Source of the DNA: Mycobacterium sp. AT1 | Lineage (GTDB): Bacteria > Actinomycetota > Actinomycetes > Mycobacteriales > Mycobacteriaceae | DNA: 64,000 bases | Direction of reading: 5' to 3' | Assembly: GCF_002043095.1 (NCBI RefSeq) | Contig: NZ_MVOC01000023.1 | Coordinates: 1-64,000, forward strand | Shown: positions 9,413-17,507 of the stretch, in pieces | Layout of the letters: each line of letters begins with the position of its first letter | How positions within the stretch are numbered: position 1 is the stretch's first letter | Position numbers and translations under genes: made by a program | The notes under the pieces: generated by a model | What the model was told of the DNA's origin: nothing | Database searches by the model: none | The model's input: the letters and a program-made list of their open reading frames with translations, nothing else

Positions 9413-10155
9413 CGATCACCGAGCAGGTCGGCGAGATCGGTGACGACGACGTCGGCGCCGTGTTCGCGCAGGGCGTCGGCCTGCCCGACCCGGTCGACGC
9501 CGACGACCAAGCCGAACCGACCCGCGCGTCCCGCCTCGACGCCGGAGAGCGCGTCCTCGAACACCGCCGCCGCCGCTGGCTCGACGCCAAGTCGGCGGGC
9601 CCCCTCCAAATACGAGTCAGGTGCGGGCTTTCCGGCGATCTTCTGCTCCCGGATCGTGACGCCGTCGACGCGCTGGTCGACGAACTTCGCCAGCCCGGTC
9701 AGCTCGAGCACCTCACGGGTATTGGCCGACGACGAGACCACCGCGACCGGAAGGCCTTGTTCGGCAACGGCTTCCAGGTATCGGCGCGACCCTTCGAACA
9801 CCGTGATGCCGTCGGTCTTCATGGTCTTGCGGAATGCGGCGTTCTTGCGGTTGCCGAGGCCAGTCACGGTCTCGGCGCCGGTCTCGGCCTTGTCGCCGTC
9901 GTCCGGATCGCCCTCCGGCAGGGTGATGTCGCGACTCCGTAGGAATGACCGCACGCCGTCGGACCTTGTCTTGCCGTCGACGTAACGCAGATAGTCGGCG
10001 TCGGCGTCGAACGGCACGAAGTTCGAGCCGAAGCGCGACCTGAGGAAGTCGTCGAACATCGCCTTCCAGGCCCGGCGGTGGACGCTCGCGGTGTCGGTCA
10101 GCACCCCGTCGAGGTCGAACAGGCAGGCGTGGACACCGTCGGGCAGGCCTAACAC
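9409..10155 (-). CDS. Beta-phosphoglucomutase-family HAD hydrolase
   Basis: A 248-residue haloacid dehalogenase protein: motif [15 protein letters not shown] (nucleophile and acid aspartates), helical cap, motif [14 protein letters not shown], motif III lysine in [16 protein letters not shown], motif [14 protein letters not shown]. This pattern (DxDGVLTDT..H and SSS) fits beta-phosphoglucomutase, which turns beta-glucose-1-phosphate into glucose-6-phosphate and would feed the product of the coupled GH65 enzyme into glycolysis. GTG 10155 was chosen since AGAAGG sits 8 bases before it. The reading frame stays open upstream, antisense to the acyl-CoA dehydrogenase, but that part is not this gene. 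Confidence 0.88.
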   Translation of the reverse strand: MLGLPDGVHACLFDLDGVLTDTASVHRRAWKAMFDDFLRSRFGSNFVPFDADADYLRYVDGKTRSDGVRSFLRSRDITLPEGDPDDGDKAETGAETVTGLGNRKNAAFRKTMKTDGITVFEGSRRYLEAVAEQGLPVAVVSSSANTREVLELTGLAKFVDQRVDGVTIREQKIAGKPAPDSYLEGARRLGVEPAAAAVFEDALSGVEAGRAGRFGLVVGVDRVGQADALREHGADVVVTDLADLLGDR

Positions 10156-10284
10156 ATGGCACCTTCTTCGCTCGTCGACTCCGGTCGCGGCACCGGCTTT
10201 GGGACCACGAGGGAATCGGGTACCCAATTTGGGCGGATTGCTTTCAAGTTGGTGACACGGCACTCTCGGCAGTGCGTTGCCAGT

Positions 10285-10321
10285 TACTCCCGACACGGGG
10301 AGGCATAGCCTCTCGGGAGTA
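10285..10321. promoter_or_regulatory. Dyad upstream of acyl-CoA dehydrogenase operon
   Basis: TACTCCCGA and TCGGGAGTA form a perfect 9-bp inverted repeat separated by 19 bases; inside lies a smaller GAGGC-ATA-GCCTC repeat. It sits 48 bases before the GTG of the first fadE-like gene, in the gap between divergent genes, and is a plausible operator for a TetR- or GntR-type fatty-acid regulator. No regulator gene is adjacent. Confidence 0.4.
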
Positions 10322-10368
10322 GTCGCAAAGTTGGTCGGGCGGGGCCCGCAGATTTCGGAGGTTCGACA

Positions 10369-11544
10369 GTGAAGCTCGCGCTCAGTGACGACGAAGCCGC
10401 GTTCCGCGACGAGTTGCGGGAGTTCTTCACCACCAAGATTCCGGCGGACATTCGGGCCAGGGTCCGCGACGGTGAGCTCAAGCTGCCCGACGACGTGGTG
10501 ACCACGCAGCGGATCATGAACGAACACGGTCTGGCCGTACCCAACTGGCCCGTCGAGTGGGGCGGAAAGGACTGGACGCCCCTGCAGCGACAGATCTGGT
10601 CCGACGAGATGCGGCTGGCGTGCGTACCGGAGCCGTTGGCGTTCAACGCCAGCATGGTCGGGCCGGTGATCGCCAGGTTCGGGTCCCAGGAGCTCAAGGA
10701 ACGCTTCCTCCCGCCGACCGCCAACGTGGACATCTGGTGGTGCCAGGGGTTCTCGGAGCCGGAGGCCGGTTCGGATCTGGCGTCGGTGCGCACCACGGCC
10801 GTCCGTGACGGTGACTCGTATGTGATCAACGGTCAGAAGACGTGGACCACCCTCGGGCAGCATGCGGACTGGATCTTCGTCCTCGCACGTACCGACCCGA
10901 CCGCGCCGAAGCGCCAGGCGGGCATCTCGTTCCTGCTGGCAGAGATGTCGACCCCGGGCATCACGCTGCGCCCGATCAAGCTGATCGACGGCGGTTACGA
11001 GGTCAACGAGGTCTTCTTCGAGGACGTCCGCGTGCCCGCCGATCAGCTCGTCGGGGAGGAGAACAGCGGCTGGACCTATGCCAAGTTCCTGCTGAGCAAC
11101 GAACGCACCGGGATCGCCAGGATCGGGACGACGAAGGTGTGGCTGGCGCAGGTGAAGGAGCATGCCGCGCAAACGCTCACCGAAGACGGCACGCTGCTGC
11201 AGGATCCGCTGTTCGCGGCGCGGGTGGCCGAGATCGAGAACGAGTTGCTGGCGCTGGAGATCACGCAGTTGCGGGTCAGCGGTTCCGAGGCGGACGGCAA
11301 GCCCAATCCGGCGTCGTCGATCCTCAAGCTGAAGGGCAGCCAACTGCAGCAGGCGGTGACCGAATTGCTCGTCGACGTCGCCGGACCCGATGCGCTGCCG
11401 TTCGACGCCGGGGACGGCATCGGCTCGCCGCCGTGGGCGCAGCATGCCGCCCCGAAGTACTTGAACTACCGCAAGGTGTCGATCTACGGCGGCACGAACG
11501 AAGTGCAACGCACGATCGTCGCGTCGACGATTCTGGGACTGTGA
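10369..11544 (+). CDS. Acyl-CoA dehydrogenase, catalytic-type subunit (fadE family)
   Basis: A 391-residue acyl-CoA dehydrogenase with the family signatures [19 protein letters not shown] (FAD/substrate binding, about 125-143), INGQKTWTT and C-terminal [10 protein letters not shown]. The residue before GGT is Tyr-Gly, not the Glu used as base in medium-chain enzymes (YEGT), so the base is more likely the Glu in SNERTG, as in isovaleryl-CoA-type enzymes. The next gene, 7 bases on, encodes a second shorter dehydrogenase; such pairs form alpha2beta2 enzymes in mycobacteria (FadE17/18, and the FadE26/27 and 28/29 steroid side-chain enzymes). GTG 10369 follows a weak GGAGG. Confidence 0.88.
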   Translation: MKLALSDDEAAFRDELREFFTTKIPADIRARVRDGELKLPDDVVTTQRIMNEHGLAVPNWPVEWGGKDWTPLQRQIWSDEMRLACVPEPLAFNASMVGPVIARFGSQELKERFLPPTANVDIWWCQGFSEPEAGSDLASVRTTAVRDGDSYVINGQKTWTTLGQHADWIFVLARTDPTAPKRQAGISFLLAEMSTPGITLRPIKLIDGGYEVNEVFFEDVRVPADQLVGEENSGWTYAKFLLSNERTGIARIGTTKVWLAQVKEHAAQTLTEDGTLLQDPLFAARVAEIENELLALEITQLRVSGSEADGKPNPASSILKLKGSQLQQAVTELLVDVAGPDALPFDAGDGIGSPPWAQHAAPKYLNYRKVSIYGGTNEVQRTIVASTILGL

Positions 11545-11551
11545 GGACGCC

Positions 11552-12661
11552 ATGGACTTCGATCTGACCGACGAGCAGGACCTGCTGCGCAACATCACCA
11601 GCGAGGTGCTGACGCGCAACTACGACGTCGAGAAGCGCCTGAAGGTGATCGACACCGATCTCGGCTGGAGCCGCGAGGTCTGGGGGCAGCTGGCCGAGAT
11701 GGGCATTCTCGGACTCGGTTTCGACCCAGACGAGTCGGGTCAGATCGAGCTGACGGTGGTTCTCACTGAGATCGGCAGGCGCCTCGCGCCGGAGCCGGTT
11801 GCCGCGGCCGCGCTCATTCCTGGCGGCGTGATCGCCGAACTGGGCGACGACGCGCAGCGGAAGATGCTCGACGACGTGGCCGAGGGTCAGACGCTGCTGG
11901 CGCTGGCTCATCACGAGCCGGGCATGCGGGGTGTCACGATGAGGGTCGCGACTCGGGCTGAGCGCCAAGGTGATTCGTGGACGCTCACGGGCCGGAAGAA
12001 CCCCGTCCTTGCCGGCGACTGCGCCGACGTGTTCGTCGTCAGTGCCGCGCTGCCCGACGGCGGGGGCGTCGGACTGTTCGTCGTGGGTGCCGATGCGGTG
12101 AGCCGCACCGCGTTTCGTACGTTCGACGGCCAGCGGGCCGCGCAGCTCGACCTGGAGGCGGCACCGGCCGAACCACTCGGTACCGGCGGTGACGCCGCCC
12201 AGGGTCTTCAGAACGCACTCATCCGGCACCAGTCGGCGCTGTGCTCCGAAGCCGTCGGCGCGATGGCGGAGGCCTTGCGGCTCACCACGGAATACTTGAC
12301 CACCCGCAAGCAGTTCGGGGTGCCGCTGAGCACCTTCCAGACGCTGACCCAGCGTGCCGCCGACATGTACGTATCCCTCGAATTGGCTCGCAGCATGAGC
12401 CTTTACGCGGCGATGTCGATTGCCGACGGCGTCTTCGACCCCGTGATCGCGGCACGCGCCAAGCTGCAGATCAGCCGGTCGGGCCGACACATCGCCGAGG
12501 AAGCGATTCAGCTGCACGGCGGGATTGGCGTCACCTCCGAATATCCGGTGGGTCACTACGCCGCCCGGCTCACCGCGATCAACCAGACGCTGGGCTCGGC
12601 CGACGACCAGCTGCGGGTGCTCGCCCGCGGCCTGGACACCTACGGCACCGTGTCGCTATAG
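11552..12661 (+). CDS. Acyl-CoA dehydrogenase, partner subunit (fadE family)
   Basis: A 369-residue acyl-CoA dehydrogenase homologue starting [13 protein letters not shown]. It has the usual N-terminal helical, central beta and C-terminal helical domains, the [21 protein letters not shown] segment and [17 protein letters not shown] near the C terminus, but lacks the PE-GSD FAD/acyl signature and the YxGT-NE segment of its neighbour. That is the pattern of the non-catalytic partner of heterotetrameric mycobacterial dehydrogenases. It is 7 bases behind the first subunit. The likely substrates are bulky CoA esters such as sterol side chains, but no steroid genes are near to fix this. Confidence 0.86.
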   Translation: MDFDLTDEQDLLRNITSEVLTRNYDVEKRLKVIDTDLGWSREVWGQLAEMGILGLGFDPDESGQIELTVVLTEIGRRLAPEPVAAAALIPGGVIAELGDDAQRKMLDDVAEGQTLLALAHHEPGMRGVTMRVATRAERQGDSWTLTGRKNPVLAGDCADVFVVSAALPDGGGVGLFVVGADAVSRTAFRTFDGQRAAQLDLEAAPAEPLGTGGDAAQGLQNALIRHQSALCSEAVGAMAEALRLTTEYLTTRKQFGVPLSTFQTLTQRAADMYVSLELARSMSLYAAMSIADGVFDPVIAARAKLQISRSGRHIAEEAIQLHGGIGVTSEYPVGHYAARLTAINQTLGSADDQLRVLARGLDTYGTVSL

Positions 12662-12667
12662 CGCCGC

Positions 12668-13225
12668 TCAGGTGTGGGCGGGCGTATTGGCGAACTGATC
12701 GGTGATCGCCTGACAGAACGCGGGCAGGTCGTCGGGGGAGCGGCTGGTGATGATGTTGCCGTCCATGCACACCTGCTGGTCGACGACGATGGCGCCTGCG
12801 TTGCGCAGGTCGGTCCGGATGCTGGGGTACGAGGTGAGCGTGCGACCCCGTACCACGTCGGCCTCCACCAACGTCCACGGTCCGTGACAGATGGCCGCGA
12901 CCGGCTTGCCCGAGTTGACGAAGTCGCGGACGAAGGCGACCGCGGATTCGTCGATGCGCAGCTTGTCGGGGTTGACGGTGCCGCCGGGCAGGACGAGTCC
13001 GTCGAACTCGGCGACGTCGGCTCCGGAGACCTCGCGGTCCACCGTGAACGTGCCGGCCGGTTCCAGGTCGTGGTTGCGCGCTTCGATCTCGCCGGACTTC
13101 ACCGACAACAGGACGACCCGTCCACCGGCGTCTTCGACGGCAGCACGGGGTTCTTCGAGTTCGACCTTCTCGACACCGTCCGCGGCCAGGAAGGCGATCG
13201 TGCGGCCTCGTAATTCGTTGGGCAT
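12668..13225 (-). CDS. DJ-1/PfpI family stress protein (YhbO/PfpI type)
   Basis: A 185-residue single-domain DJ-1/PfpI protein with the nucleophile elbow AAICHGPW (Cys113, His114), acidic Glu near the N terminus (VELEEPR) and DGLVLPGGTVNPDKLR. Proteins of this type act as glyoxalase III or protein/nucleotide deglycases and general stress proteins. ATG 13225 has AGGAAAGGA upstream; longer in-frame extension has no such site. A SigF-like promoter lies 39 bases upstream on the same strand, in keeping with a role in stationary phase or stress. It is divergent from the ChaB-like gene. Confidence 0.87.
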   Translation of the reverse strand: MPNELRGRTIAFLAADGVEKVELEEPRAAVEDAGGRVVLLSVKSGEIEARNHDLEPAGTFTVDREVSGADVAEFDGLVLPGGTVNPDKLRIDESAVAFVRDFVNSGKPVAAICHGPWTLVEADVVRGRTLTSYPSIRTDLRNAGAIVVDQQVCMDGNIITSRSPDDLPAFCQAITDQFANTPAHT

Positions 13226-13263
13226 GGGTAGTCCTTTCCTCTCGTCGTGTCCTCTGGGCTGAC

Positions 13264-13287
13264 TACCCACCGGGGGTGCGTCAAACC
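13264..13287 (-). promoter_or_regulatory. SigF-like promoter for DJ-1/PfpI gene
   Basis: On the minus strand GGTT (13287-13284), 15 bases, then GGGTA (13268-13264), which fits the mycobacterial SigF consensus GGTT-N15-17-GGGTA. It lies about 39 bases before ATG 13225. Confidence 0.5.
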
Positions 13288-13309
13288 CGCGAGGGCGGGA
13301 TTTTGCCGC

Positions 13310-13334
13310 GGTATGGACGGGCACTGCGCGGGTA
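13310..13334 (+). promoter_or_regulatory. Possible SigF-like promoter for chaB-like gene
   Basis: GGTA, 16 bases, GGGTA on the plus strand; one base away from the SigF consensus in the -35 box. It is 46 bases upstream of the ChaB-like gene and mirrors the promoter for the divergent DJ-1 gene. Confidence 0.35.
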
Positions 13335-13379
13335 ACCAACGGTGAGAACTGGTCAACCCGAGGAGAACAGGAGTGTGTG

Positions 13380-13799
13380 ATGCCGAAGACGACCGAGACG
13401 GGCAAGGCAAAGAACAGCGAACTGCCCAGCACCCTGAAGAAGTCCGACGACAAGGCCAAGCGCACGTTCGCCAAGGCCCACGATGCCGCGGAGCAAGAGT
13501 ACGGCGGGGGTGAACGAGCGCACCGTGTCGCCTACAGCGCGCTCAAGCACAGCTACGAGAAGGTCGGCGACCACTGGGAAGAGAAGGACAAGCGCGGGCC
13601 ATCGGATGACCGCGCCAAGAGTGGCGGCCCGAATGCCAAGGGCGACACCGCCGAGGGCGTGAACGCCAACGCCAGCAAGAAGCACCTCACCGAGGTGGCC
13701 CGTCGGCTGGACATTCCAGGCCGTTCGACGATGACCAAGGACGACCTCGTCGAGGCGATCGAGAAGGCGAATCGGCGGGAGACTCGGCGCAACCGCTGA
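13380..13799 (+). CDS. ChaB-family protein with Rho-N/SAP-like C-terminal domain
   Basis: About 139 residues. The N-terminal part (about 15-65: LPSTLKKSDDKAKRTFAKAHDAAEQEYGG, then AHRVAYSALKHSYEKVGDHWEEKDKRG) is a ChaB domain, named from the cation transport regulator of E. coli but of uncertain function. A charged, Gly/Asn-rich linker leads to a C-terminal helix-extended-helix segment (LTEVARRLDIPGRSTMTKDDLVEAIEKANRR) like the Rho N-terminal/SAP fold that binds nucleic acid. ATG 13380 is preferred over GTG 13377, with GGAG upstream. The neighbouring Na+/H+ antiporter and shared stress-type promoter hint at a role in ionic or general stress. Confidence 0.8.
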   Translation: MPKTTETGKAKNSELPSTLKKSDDKAKRTFAKAHDAAEQEYGGGERAHRVAYSALKHSYEKVGDHWEEKDKRGPSDDRAKSGGPNAKGDTAEGVNANASKKHLTEVARRLDIPGRSTMTKDDLVEAIEKANRRETRRNR

Positions 13800-13883
13800 G
13801 GGGGCGGCACCCCCCGGGTTGGCCACGCGTGAAGCGGGGAATGACGACGGACTGTGCGTCTTCTCGAAAGGTAACCAAACTCC

Positions 13884-15440
13884 GTGGCCCTGGTGCTGCT
13901 CCTCGTGATCGCGACCGTCCTCCTCGCCCCGCTCGCCGAACGGATGACGGTTCCGTACCCCGTCGTCATGTTGATGTTCGGGTTGCTGGTCGCCGTCGTG
14001 CCCGGAGTGGAGGTGCCTACGGTCGACGGCGACTGGATCTTGCCGCTGGTGCTTCCGCCGCTGCTCTTCGCGGCGGCGCGCCGGACGTCATGGCGTCAGT
14101 TCCTCGACAACCGGCGCGCCATCGGCCTGCTGGCGGTCGCGTTGGTGGCGGTCACGGCATTCGCGGTCGGAATGGTCGCCGTTGCGGTGGTGCCGGGGCT
14201 TCCGTTGATCGCGGCGGTCGCACTCGGAGCCGCGGTGGCCCCGCCGGATCCGGTCGCCGCCACCGCCGTCGCCCGAAAACTGCGGCTGCCCAGGCGACTT
14301 CAGACGATCCTGGAGGGAGAGGGGCTCTCCAACGACGCCACGTCCCTGGTGTTGTACGAAGTCGCGGTGGCGGCGACGATGACCGGCGCGCTCTCCCCGG
14401 CGAAGGCGGCCGGGTCGTTGGGTCTCGCCGTCGTGGTCGGGATCGCGGTGGGTCTGCTGATCGCGGTCGCCGTCCGCTGGCTGTTGACCCGGCTGCCCGC
14501 CCATCCCGCGGGTAGCGGACTCGTCCTGGTCTTGCCATTCGCCGCATACGCCGCCGCCGACGCCGCCCACGGCAGCGGTGTGCTCGCCGTCGTGACGGTG
14601 GCCCTTGGGTTGAGCAGGTACGGCGACGTGGAATCCGCCCAGACCCGGCTGGTGTCCGGCACCACTTGGGAGATCGTCGAACTGCTGCTGACCGGTGCCG
14701 CATTTGCGTTCGTGGGCTTGGAGATTCGCAACGTGGCTGGCAGCTTGTCCGGCCCGCTGGACGTGGCGATCTGGCAGGCCCTTGCCGTCACCGCGGTCGT
14801 CGTCGTCATCCGGTTCGCCTGGATCTTCCCGGTGGCGTCGGTCGACGAACGGTTGCGGCGGCGCAAGGGCGTTGAAGGCGAACCGGTCGGCTGGCGGGAG
14901 ATGACGGTCGCCTCCTGGGCGGGGATGCGTGGTGTGGTCACGCTGGCCGCGGTCCTCGCGCTGCCCGCCGGAACACCGGCCTTTCCCGAACGCGACCGAC
15001 TGATCTTCATCGCCTTCGTGGTGATCGTCTTCACGATGGTGGTCCAGGGGCTCACGCTACCGCTGGTGGTGAAGCGGCTCGGCGTGATCGCCTCTGACGA
15101 CGAGAAGAACGATGCGACACAGGATCTCATTCGCCGGGCCAGGGATGCCGGTTTTCGGCGGCTCGACGAGCTGCGCACCGACGGGAGCCTGGATTCCGAG
15201 ACCATCGGGCAGGCGGAGGACAACGCCGACCGGATGTGGCACTCGATCGGGTTCACCCCCGGCGAGCACTCCGCCCAGGAGAGTGCCCGCAACGCCGACA
15301 CCTTGAATTCCGTGAAGGACCAGATCCTGTCGGCCGCGCGGGAGGAGATCAGTTCGGCGCGTGCGGAATCCGGCGTCGACCCAGTCGTGGTGGACGGGGT
15401 GCTCAAGCGGCTCGACGCGCGCGGAACTCAACCCGAGTAG
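13884..15440 (+). CDS. Na+/H+ antiporter, CPA1 family
   Basis: A 518-residue protein with about twelve membrane helices followed by a roughly 110-residue soluble C-terminal tail. Transport signatures include VALGAAVAPPDPVAATAVAR (the conserved PPDPVA), EGEGLSNDATSLVLYE (the ND motif of the ion site) and SWAGMRGVVTLAAVLALP. It should expel Na+ (or K+) in exchange for protons at the cytoplasmic membrane. Start is GTG 13884 with GAAAGGT about 10 bases upstream. It ends 7 bases from the stop of the converging AI-2E transporter gene. Confidence 0.9.
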   Translation: MALVLLLVIATVLLAPLAERMTVPYPVVMLMFGLLVAVVPGVEVPTVDGDWILPLVLPPLLFAAARRTSWRQFLDNRRAIGLLAVALVAVTAFAVGMVAVAVVPGLPLIAAVALGAAVAPPDPVAATAVARKLRLPRRLQTILEGEGLSNDATSLVLYEVAVAATMTGALSPAKAAGSLGLAVVVGIAVGLLIAVAVRWLLTRLPAHPAGSGLVLVLPFAAYAAADAAHGSGVLAVVTVALGLSRYGDVESAQTRLVSGTTWEIVELLLTGAAFAFVGLEIRNVAGSLSGPLDVAIWQALAVTAVVVVIRFAWIFPVASVDERLRRRKGVEGEPVGWREMTVASWAGMRGVVTLAAVLALPAGTPAFPERDRLIFIAFVVIVFTMVVQGLTLPLVVKRLGVIASDDEKNDATQDLIRRARDAGFRRLDELRTDGSLDSETIGQAEDNADRMWHSIGFTPGEHSAQESARNADTLNSVKDQILSAAREEISSARAESGVDPVVVDGVLKRLDARGTQPE

Positions 15441-15447
15441 CTCACCG

Positions 15448-16593
15448 TCAGGCGGGGGAGGGCTGGGGTTCGTCGGACCCCGAGTCGACCAGCGGCCCGT
15501 CCTCGTCGTCGAGCGCTTGAGTGCGCGCGCCGGGGTCGTCGGCGGCCAGCACCCGCACGAAGCTGTTGAAGAACGCGATGGCGGGTACTGCGAGAAGTGC
15601 GCCGATGATGCCCGCGAGCACTCCGCCTGCGGTGAGCCCGAGCACGACGGCCAACGGATGGATCGACACCGCCCTGCCCATCACCAACGGTTGCAGCACG
15701 TGCGCTTCGAGCTGCATGACCGCGACGATGACGCCAAAGGTGATGAGCGCGTAGATGACTCCCTTGGCCAGCAGTGCCACGATCACGGCGAGGAAACCGG
15801 TGACCAAGGCCCCGACCACGGGGATGAACGCACCGAGGAAGATCAGGGAGGCCAGCGGCAGCGCGAGGGGGATGCCCATGATGGCGAGCCCGCTGCCGAT
15901 CGCGACCGCGTCGACGAAGGCGACGAGCGAGGTGGCGCGGGCGTACCCGGCCAGCGAATGGAAACCGGCGGCGCCCGCCTCGTGGACCCTGGCCCGGTGC
16001 TCCTCTGGCACGACTCGCGTGACGAACTGCCAGATGCTGCGCCCGCCGAGCAGAAAGAAGATGAGGGCGAACAGCAGAAGGAATGCGCCGGCAAGGATTT
16101 CGACGATGGTGCCTGCGGTGGACAGCGCCCCGCTGGTCAGCTGGGCTTGATGGGTGCGCAGTGCCTCGGTGAAGGTGTCCACGGCCCGGTTGAGTTGGTC
16201 GCGGCTGAGTTCGGCGGGTCCGTTGATGAGCCAGTCCCGGGTGCTCTCGATACTTCGGGTGACTTGCTCGACGAGTTGCGGTGCGCCTTCGATGAATTGG
16301 TTGACGACGAAGGCGAGGATGCCGCCGAAGACGGCGAGACCGAAGACGAGGACGAAGGCGACGGCGCCGCCGCGGGCGGCGCCGTGACGGTCAAGGAAGT
16401 CGACTGCGGGAAGGGCGAGGGCGGTGAGGATGAGCGCCAATGCGACGGGTACGACCACGACACCGAAGAGTCGAAGGACTTCCAGGAGGACGTACGCGGC
16501 GGCGAGGAGGAGAAGGAGGCGCCACGCCCACGCCGCGGACGCACGGACGAGGGGACTGACCCATTTGTCGGTGTGGTCCGCAGCGAGGGGCAC
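15448..16593 (-). CDS. AI-2E family transporter (PerM-like)
   Basis: A 381-residue protein of the AI-2 exporter/PerM superfamily. It has a pair of N-terminal helices, a helical soluble domain ([13 protein letters not shown] to THQAQLTSG), then several helices with family signatures [47 protein letters not shown] and [26 protein letters not shown]. Members export small signals or act as permeases or Na+/H+ exchangers; the substrate here is unknown. Start GTG 16593 has no visible ribosome site, but it lies 15 bases behind the small DUF6131-like gene, suggesting one transcript. Confidence 0.88.
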   Translation of the reverse strand: MPLAADHTDKWVSPLVRASAAWAWRLLLLLAAAYVLLEVLRLFGVVVVPVALALILTALALPAVDFLDRHGAARGGAVAFVLVFGLAVFGGILAFVVNQFIEGAPQLVEQVTRSIESTRDWLINGPAELSRDQLNRAVDTFTEALRTHQAQLTSGALSTAGTIVEILAGAFLLLFALIFFLLGGRSIWQFVTRVVPEEHRARVHEAGAAGFHSLAGYARATSLVAFVDAVAIGSGLAIMGIPLALPLASLIFLGAFIPVVGALVTGFLAVIVALLAKGVIYALITFGVIVAVMQLEAHVLQPLVMGRAVSIHPLAVVLGLTAGGVLAGIIGALLAVPAIAFFNSFVRVLAADDPGARTQALDDEDGPLVDSGSDEPQPSPA

Positions 16594-16608
16594 GGCGGCG
16601 TTACTGCG

Positions 16609-16764
16609 CTAGAACCAAACTTTTCGGCCACCGACCGGGCGGCCGACGGCACCGAGGATGAACAGAATGATGCCGATTACCAGGAGGATCCAGCCGATGG
16701 TGATCAGCAGGGGCAGCGGCAGCAAGTAGCCGGCGACGAGAAGGATGATTCCGAGGACGATCAT
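16609..16764 (-). CDS. Small two-helix membrane protein, DUF6131-like
   Basis: A 51-residue protein made of two hydrophobic helices (MIVLGIILLVAGYLLPLP and ITIGWILLVIGIILFILGAV) with a basic, aromatic tail GRPVGGRKVWF. This layout is that of the mycobacterial DUF6131 family of unknown function. ATG 16764 matches the family start; a longer frame from 16818 (69 residues) is open but starts with a less conserved leader. The gene leads into the AI-2E transporter gene and may be a small accessory subunit. Confidence 0.7.
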   Translation of the reverse strand: MIVLGIILLVAGYLLPLPLLITIGWILLVIGIILFILGAVGRPVGGRKVWF

Positions 16765-16885
16765 GCTCAGTCCGATCAGTAGAAGCGAGTGAAACTGTCG
16801 GAGAAGGAATTGCCACATTCGTCAAAACCAAACCCCTGGAGCCTCACGAGTTCTTAATAAAGGACTCTTCGCCTGTTTCGCCCGG

Positions 16886-17500
16886 TCAGTAAAGGATCTT
16901 CCGCATGTTTTCCTCGGCGTAGTACTCGTTGAGCTGCTGGTCGGTCAGGTCGGGCTTGATGGCCTTGGCCAGCTGCGCGACCGTGGGCACGGCGGTGGGG
17001 TTCCACGTCTCCGGCTTCCAGGCGTCCGAGCGGAGAAAGGCCTTCGCGCAGTGGAAGAAGACTTCGTCGACGTCGATCTCCAGTGCCAGGATCGGACGCT
17101 TGCCGTCGACGGTCATGGCGTCGAAGTACGCGGCGTCGGCCATGATTCGCGCGGTGCCGTTGATCCGAAGGGTGTCGCCGCGGCCGGGGATCAGGAACAC
17201 CGTGCCGACGCGGGGTCGCTGCAGCACGTTGACGAAGCCGTCGACGCGCTTGTTGCCCGGCCGCTCCGGGATCGCGATCGTGGTGTCGTCGACGATGTGC
17301 ACGAAGCCCGGCGGGTCACCCTTGGGTGAGACGTCGACTCGGCCGTCGGCGTCGGTGGTGGCGACGAAGCCCAGCGGCGAATGGGCGAGCCAATCCTGCT
17401 GGGCTTCGGACAGCCGGTCCTTCACCTTGTTGGCGGTGGCCGGTGCGGGAAACCCGACTATGGCGCGCAGATCCTCGACGGTGGTGACTTCACGGGACAT
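16886..17500 (-). CDS. Pyridoxamine 5'-phosphate oxidase-family FMN-binding protein
   Basis: A 204-residue split-barrel flavoprotein: SPLGFVATTDADGRVDVSPKGDPPGFVHIVDDTTIAIPERPGNKR is the typical FMN-binding stretch, followed by VGTVFLIPGRGDTLRINGTARI. The length and C-terminal HCAKAFLRSDAW segment fit the MSMEG_1061/DR2398-like branch of PPOX proteins. These bind FMN, sometimes F420, and reduce small molecules; activity here is not defined. ATG 17500 has a GGTGG about 11 bases upstream. It lies 7 bases before the menE stop, on the same strand, so it may be read through from menE. Confidence 0.85.
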   Translation of the reverse strand: MSREVTTVEDLRAIVGFPAPATANKVKDRLSEAQQDWLAHSPLGFVATTDADGRVDVSPKGDPPGFVHIVDDTTIAIPERPGNKRVDGFVNVLQRPRVGTVFLIPGRGDTLRINGTARIMADAAYFDAMTVDGKRPILALEIDVDEVFFHCAKAFLRSDAWKPETWNPTAVPTVAQLAKAIKPDLTDQQLNEYYAEENMRKILY

Positions 17501-17507
17501 GCACCAA

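Noticed and set aside
10156-11619. Long open frame extending the HAD gene antisense to the acyl-CoA dehydrogenase (up to 736 residues in total).
   Set aside because: The HAD family start is at GTG 10155 with a good ribosome site; the extension is a high-GC antisense frame with no family similarity, opposite a clear fadE gene.
15361-16782. A 473-residue acidic frame opposite the AI-2E transporter.
   Set aside because: It is the mirror of a transporter with clear membrane helices; its composition is the typical shadow of a hydrophobic GC-rich gene.
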